DNA of 64,000 bases from Owenia fusiformis. Its lineage: Eukaryota; Annelida; Polychaeta; Sabellida; Oweniidae. The stretch lies in NCBI GenBank assembly GCA_903813345.2, contig CAIIXF020000001.1, positions 19,859,915-19,923,914 on the forward strand, in the 5' to 3' direction. This document shows, piece after piece, positions 58,700 to 64,000 of this stretch. The notes below the pieces were generated by a model. The model saw nothing but the letters and a program-made list of their open reading frames with translations, made no database searches and was not told where the DNA came from. The position numbers were made by a program, and so were the translations under genes. How positions within the stretch are numbered: position 1 is the stretch's first letter; every line of letters begins with the position of its first letter.

Positions 58700-60335
58700 T
58701 ATCGCACTTTGAAGAGCAAACTGGCCACCATGCAATTTACCCAGCATGGCCAAAACCTAATCAGACCTTGGCACTAGTCTGCTCTTGCATCTGTAAACAT
58801 TTTAAGTTGACAAGGTTAGCGGTTTTCCTGCAATTTTTATGACAAGAATTTATTTGTAGTCTTGAACTTTGGGAAAATTTAGATAACATTGTTTGTGACC
58901 TAATTTGATAACCTTCGACCTTGAAAAATTCACTTTTTCAGACCTCAGTAGGTGTTTTGTAATTAAGCTGACCTAAATTTAAATCCAAAATATCTATTTA
59001 GAAAATCAACTTTTTTGACGTTTTCAAGGTCACTGAAGGTGAATGAAAGGTGAAATCTGAAATCTAAGGTCAGATTTGAACTTCTGAGAACTTGTAGATG
59101 TTTTTTTAAAAATTGGTCAATTTAGAGCAAGTTGAAAAATTCAAAATGGCCGCCAAATTGAAAAATTCAAAATGGCCACCATGTAATTCAGCCAGTATAC
59201 CCAAAACCTAATCAGATTTTGGCAATAGTCTGCTCTTGCATCTGTAAAAATTTCAAGTTGAACGGAAAAGTGGTTTTCCTGGAATTTTGATGACAAGATT
59301 TGTTGAAAAATTCAAAATGGCCACCACATAGTTTACCCAGCATGCCCTAAACCTAATCAGATCTTGGCACTAGTCTGCTATTGCATGTGTAAAAATTTCA
59401 AGTTGAACAGGTAAGCGTTTTCTTGGAATTTTGATGACAAGAATTGATTTGTGGTCTCAAACTTTGAGAAACTTGGATAACATCATTTGTGACCTAGTTT
59501 AATGACCTTGACCTTCGACCTTGAAAATTTCACTTTTCAGACCTCAGTAGGTCTTTTGTAATTAAGCTGACTTAAATCTAAATCCAAAATATCAATTTAG
59601 AAAATCAACTTTTTGACCTTTTCAAGGTCACTGAAGGTGAATGAAAGGTCAAATCTGTGACCTAGTTTAATGACCTTGACCTTCGACCTTGAAAATTTCA
59701 CTTTTTCAGACCTCAGTAGGTGTTTTGTAATTAAGCTGACCTAAATTTAAATCCAAAATATCAATTTAGAAAATCAACTTTTTTGACCTTTTCAAGGTCA
59801 CTGAAGGTGAATGAAAGGTCAAATCTGAAATCTAAGGTCAGATTGAACTTCTGAGAACTTGTAGATGTTTTTAAAAAAAAAAATTGGTCAATTTGGAGCA
59901 AGTTGAAAAATTCAAAATGGCCGCCAAATTGAAAAATTCAAAATGGCCACCATGTAATTCAGCCAGCATACCCAAAACCTAATCAGATCTTGGCAATAGT
60001 CTGCTCTTGCATCTGTAAAAATTTCAAGTTGAACGGATAAGTGGTTTTCCTGGAATTTTGATGACAAGATTTGTTGAAAAATTCAAAATGGCCGCCACTT
60101 AGTTTACCCAGCATGCCCTTAACCGAATCGGATCTTGGTACTAGTCTGCTCTTGCATCTGTAAAAATTTCAAGTTGAACAGGTGAGCAGTTATCCTGGAA
60201 ATTTGATGACAAGATTTGGTTTATGTGCCGCCCGCCCGCCCACAAGCCCGCCCGCCCACCCACCCGCCCACACGCCCGCCCGCCCGCCCAACAGCACAAG
60301 ACGACGACAATATAGCACTTTTTCAAAGTGCGATA
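58700..60335 (-). mobile_element. 1.6 kb AGGTCA-rich element, copy 2, inverted
   Basis: Reverse-oriented copy of 52215-53804. It starts TATCGCACTTTGAAGAGC and ends with the GCACTTTTTCAAAGTGCGATA hairpin end. The CCCGCCCG tract at 60229-60290 is longer than in copy 1. It has an extra AGGTCA-rich unit, with TGACCTTGA at 59503-59511 and 59671-59679. Apparent frames through the CCCGCC tract are simple-sequence artefacts. Confidence 0.75.
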
Positions 60336-60692
60336 AAAAAGTTGTTCGATAGTCTAAATTCAACAAAGCATGGACTTTTATATATCAAGTTAATCGGGAC
60401 TTCATTTCTGAAATCACCACAGTCATCACTAAATGATATAACCCCTCATGTCTACCTAGCTACCCCAATATATTTCAAAAGCTGGCTATGTACAGATCCT
60501 TTGTCGTTGCCTTTGGTTTAGAATATATAACACTTTCAATAAAAGTTTTCATTTCTAATGATAACATTGCACTACTTAATACTAATATGTAAAGGCTAAG
60601 AATCCACGTATACTGCACTTAATATTTACACTGAAAATACTCTATTATGCTGTGAGCTTAATTTAGCTTCAACTTCTCTTCAGCTTCAATCT

Positions 60693-61102
60693 TAAGGGCA
60701 GGGTCAAAATATCGATGTTCATATGGAGAAAAAACACCACCCCCTCTAGATGAAAGTCTAGGTCACTTAAAAAACATAGACTTCAGAATTTACACACGTT
60801 TGCAATTTGACTGCAATCAGCTCTTCAAAAAGGAGGATGGAAAATCTATTGAAAAAAGAATGGATTATTGTCTTATTTACCGATATTGGGGACCTATTGA
60901 AACAAAAAAGGCTCTGGAACTATTGAAAACAAGCCTTTTTATCAGAACATTGTGCCAGGAAAGGCATGAAAGTACAATTATTTTTAGTATTTCAAATCTG
61001 AAAAATCAATGTTTTTTGGTCAACGAAAGTGCCCAAAAACCCCTCACCTCTCGCGAGAGTACTTTCGTCTCTATATGAACATCAATATTTTGACTACCCT
61101 TA
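60693..61102. mobile_element. Small inverted-repeat element downstream of KLHL18
   Basis: The left end TAAGGGCAGGGTCAAAATAT and right end ATATTTTGACTACCCTTA are imperfect inverted repeats that continue with GATGTTCATATGGAGA and its complement. About 410 bp, non-coding. 60336-60692 before it is AT-rich without a recognised gene. Confidence 0.6.
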
Positions 61103-61248
61103 TATGAGATCGTAATCCTTTCAATTTCACTAGGATTTGTGATAATATTAGAGTACTCAATAATATTGCTAATTGCAAGAAATGGCAGAAAGCTATAGTA
61201 TTCTGTACAAAACTGCATTGCAATGATGCTAGCTTTATGCTGTATTGC

Positions 61249-64000
61249 CTATACTATGGGTTCAATGGGCACCACCCCAACTCCTACTCCACCCTCATGT
61301 GCACACATAGGAGCCACAAATGTCCATGTCTTAGTCTCTGTATCATACATTTCTACAGTGTTCAAGTTCGTCACTCCATCATAACCACCAATCGCATATA
61401 ATTTCCCACAATTCCCAGCCAGAGCAACCCTGCTCCGTTTCGTGTTCATAGATGCAACGTAAGTCCACTGATTTGTGATTGGATCATAACACTCGCATGA
61501 TTTCAGGAAAACAGATCCATCGTAACCACCACATACATAAAGTTTGCCATTTAGAGCTGCCACACCAAGGCGACACCTTTTAGAGAGCATAGAGGCTACT
61601 GGTGTCCAGGTTCCAGTTAGATTGTTAAAACACTCCACCTGAAAGTAGAACATAGGGAATGTTAGATATATATTCTTTTGAATACTCTACTAACACTCAT
61701 AGAGCATTGAGAATTAAAATCACTTACCAATAATTTTGCAGTATTGAGGAAATTACGTGGTTTTTCAAATAAATTCTGACATTCAGATATCTAATGTACA
61801 ACTCAAGTAACCTTAATGATTATTCCTGTATAAAATTGTTTCCTAAATCTAGCCTGCTTTGAAATAATGTTATTAAAATGCTTCAACTGATGACATGTTC
61901 TTAGATTCTGTAACTATTTCATTTCTTACTGAATCAAATATAGATAGGCCATCATGACCCCCAAGAGCATATATTTGCCCATCAAACACTGTGACTCCAG
62001 CGGCACTGCGATGCTTTGTCATGTTTGACACCATAGACCACCTGAAATAGATAGAAATAGATCGGATTTGATCAATACATGTAGATGTACTGTTAAATAA
62101 AGATTTTTATAGAAAAATCATTATTTATCATTTGAAGCTGACAAGAGGCTGACGTCAACAAGTACATGTATTAGTAAATAAGCTTACTTCCTGTACATTT
62201 TTGAGATACCCAGACATTTGATACATACATAAATTTCAGCCAGTCATCTTTTCACACTATCTATATAGAGTACTTACACAGGCCTCCTAAACTTCCACCA
62301 ACGCGAACATCAGTTCTGACCTCGTGAACTTCGTCCTCACTCGGACCATGGTATTTAGTCACGCACCACCATTTCCTCGTCCCCGTATCTCGTGGATGGT
62401 GGTGCGATTAAAGATTTCACGTTCGCTATGTGAGAATCGTGGTTCAAGTGCAAGAAACATAGTTCTCGAGGCCAGAACTGATGTTCGCGTTGGTGGAAGT
62501 GTAGGAGGCCTGTTACAGAAGTGTAAATAAAGAACTTTTTTTTATCCTAACCTTGCTTTATTAATACAAGAAAAAAGTGTTCAAATAGATAAACCAACTG
62601 AATCAAAAAACAAAATCCAATAGCTTTTCAAGTTTTCAACCTGGTGCAATACCCAGTTGTCTGTTCCTTGGGAGATTCTGTTTTATATATCATCTATTTT
62701 CACTCACTTTCCAAAGGTTGGATAACACTCTACTGAGCTCAATGATGAGACACCATCGTATCCTCCACATACATAGATCTTGCCATCTAGTGATGCAGCA
62801 CCAAGCGCACTGGAAAGAAAAATGGAGATGTTGGTCACAATAAACATGTCAAGATTTTTATATAAAGAATTAAAGTTGGTTGGTGCTTTAATAACTGACC
62901 TTAAAATATTCCAAAGAAGCTATACACTATACTTCATTTTAGCTCTGAAAATCAGAGGGAATAAAAGGTCTAACATACCTTCTTTTACAGTTCATTGGGG
63001 CTGTAACTGTCCATTGTCGAGTCTCTGGGTCAAATACCTCAACTGTGCTAAGCCTCTCCTGGCCATCATAGCCTCCTATGGCATATATGAGCCCCTTCTG
63101 CACTGTCACACCTACCCTACTTCGCAGTGTTCTCATTGGTTCAGCCATTTGCCATCGGTCTACTATCGGGTCGTAACACTCTACTGTGCTTAATGAATCA
63201 CCTGGAGTAAAATTAGCATACAGGCAATCAATGATCATGGTTTCATTTATTTCAAGGTCACCTGTACTATAACTGTAGCAGTTAATTTGATTTTACAGTT
63301 GATTTGTTTTAAATTTTTGCAATGATCAAAGGCAAACATGAAATACAGTACAATCATACTTTTCTGATTTTTATCTTATTTTGTCCATTTTAGCAGAGTG
63401 CAAAACTTTCACCTTTGCAGTGTTTACCTAGACTGCTATTTACCAGTGTTATGTAATGATATATGATATAGTTTTCATTGCAATACCTGAAGAAGTCAGT
63501 CCCCCCACAGCATAGATGAGGCCTACGATATCTGTACAGCATCTGGGCCTCGTTTTAAATGGAAGTAACTGAGCACGTCTCTCAGGCATCAGATGATAGT
63601 CTCTCGCCTCATCTAATAAATCCCTAGAATAATTCATGCAATATTTTGGTGATCAATGAGTATTACTCGTATGCATACAATCAAAGACATAAACAGTTGC
63701 ATTTGTTAATTAATCAAAATAATTCAATTTCCATCCCAAGATTTTTTCTCAACTGCATGGGTTCATTTTTACCTTTATTCTAACATTGACTAACCACTTC
63801 ATAATTCAATATTGACTTTCTTCATATGAGATTGAACACCTCTTATATGTGACCATCATATCATATCATAACATATCACATCACATCATATCATATCATG
63901 GACAACCTACCTGCATTTTAGGGATGTTTTAATGAGATCCTCTGTTGCAACGTTATCTGATATGTAATGTGGCGTCATTAAAGGCAGCCTCACTTTCATC
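61249..64000 (-). CDS. KLHL18: Kelch-like protein 18, C-terminal part
   Basis: KLHL18 is a BTB-BACK-Kelch adaptor that brings substrates to the CUL3 ubiquitin ligase. Visible exons: 64000-63911 (cut by the window edge), 63623-63487, 63201-62979, 62809-62708, 62041-61930 and 61638-61249, GT-AG and in phase. The frame starts in the BACK domain ([30 protein letters not shown]) and runs through six Kelch repeats with [38 protein letters not shown] and YAIGGYDG blades, ending [14 protein letters not shown] and a short tail. This ending and the [18 protein letters not shown] junction match vertebrate KLHL18 more closely than other KLHL proteins I know. The BTB domain lies right of the window. A small element sits in one intron. 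Confidence 0.93.
62279..62513. mobile_element. DNA element with CAGGCCTCC ends in a KLHL18 intron
   Basis: Inverted ends of about 40 bp start CAGGCCTCCTAAACTTCCAC and end GTGGAAGTGTAGGAGGCCTG; inner parts include ACGCGAACATCAGTTCTG and its complement. TTACA flanks both sides (62274-62278 and 62514-62518), a 5-bp duplication. 235 bp, non-coding. Confidence 0.75.

Noticed and set aside
60141-60326. Gly/Arg-rich and Pro-rich frames over the CCCGCC tract
   Set aside because: Simple-sequence translation inside a repeat; no start context or conservation.

Overview
The window is a nuclear fragment of an AT-rich invertebrate animal genome. Genes are split by many short GT-AG introns, both strands are used, there are no operons, and introns and intergenic DNA are packed with small non-autonomous transposable elements. 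Phylum cannot be fixed from sequence alone. Terminal-hairpin repeats carrying GTCC or CCCG tracts next to AGGTCA-rich satellites suggest a mollusc- or brachiopod-like lophotrochozoan, but this is a guess.

Eight protein-coding genes can be reconstructed from homology and splice signals. In order they are: (1) cyclin T, minus strand, 5' four exons only, running off the left edge; (2) KANSL2, a subunit of the NSL histone acetyltransferase complex, plus strand, complete in nine coding exons and divergent from cyclin T; (3) a single-domain orotate phosphoribosyltransferase related to the N-terminal half of UMP synthase, minus strand, five exons; (4) a single-exon UDP-glycosyltransferase-like membrane protein, plus strand, lacking two key histidines; (5) AMN1, a leucine-rich-repeat protein, minus strand, one visible coding exon; (6) a cytosolic sulfotransferase, minus strand, two coding exons; (7) a lifeguard/GRINA (TMBIM) seven-transmembrane protein, plus strand, ten exons; (8) KLHL18, minus strand, C-terminal part only, running off the right edge. 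They share no single pathway. The glycosyltransferase and sulfotransferase are both conjugation-type families, and cyclin T and KANSL2 both act in transcription and probably share a promoter.

Most of the remaining structure is mobile DNA. Many elements could be delimited by terminal inverted repeats (TIRs) plus target-site duplications (TSDs): a TTAA foldback element; four CAGGGTG-ended TA-flanked elements; a pogo-like element; two PIF/Harbinger-like elements with CGGCCG-rich interiors and TTA duplications; a hAT element; several families with 5-6 bp duplications; a family with 9-bp duplications whose long copy contains the cyclin T/KANSL2 promoter; an AGGTCA-rich 1.6 kb family present twice in opposite orientation; and a nested LINE-in-LINE insertion whose 10-bp duplication is preserved.

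No rRNA, tRNA, CRISPR array or bacterial-type system was seen. The points most worth attention are the promoter-bearing 9-bp-TSD element, the orotate phosphoribosyltransferase without its usual decarboxylase partner, the glycosyltransferase without catalytic histidine, the inverted 1.6 kb repeats bracketing three exons of the lifeguard gene, and the dispersed TCAAGGTCA-containing satellite.
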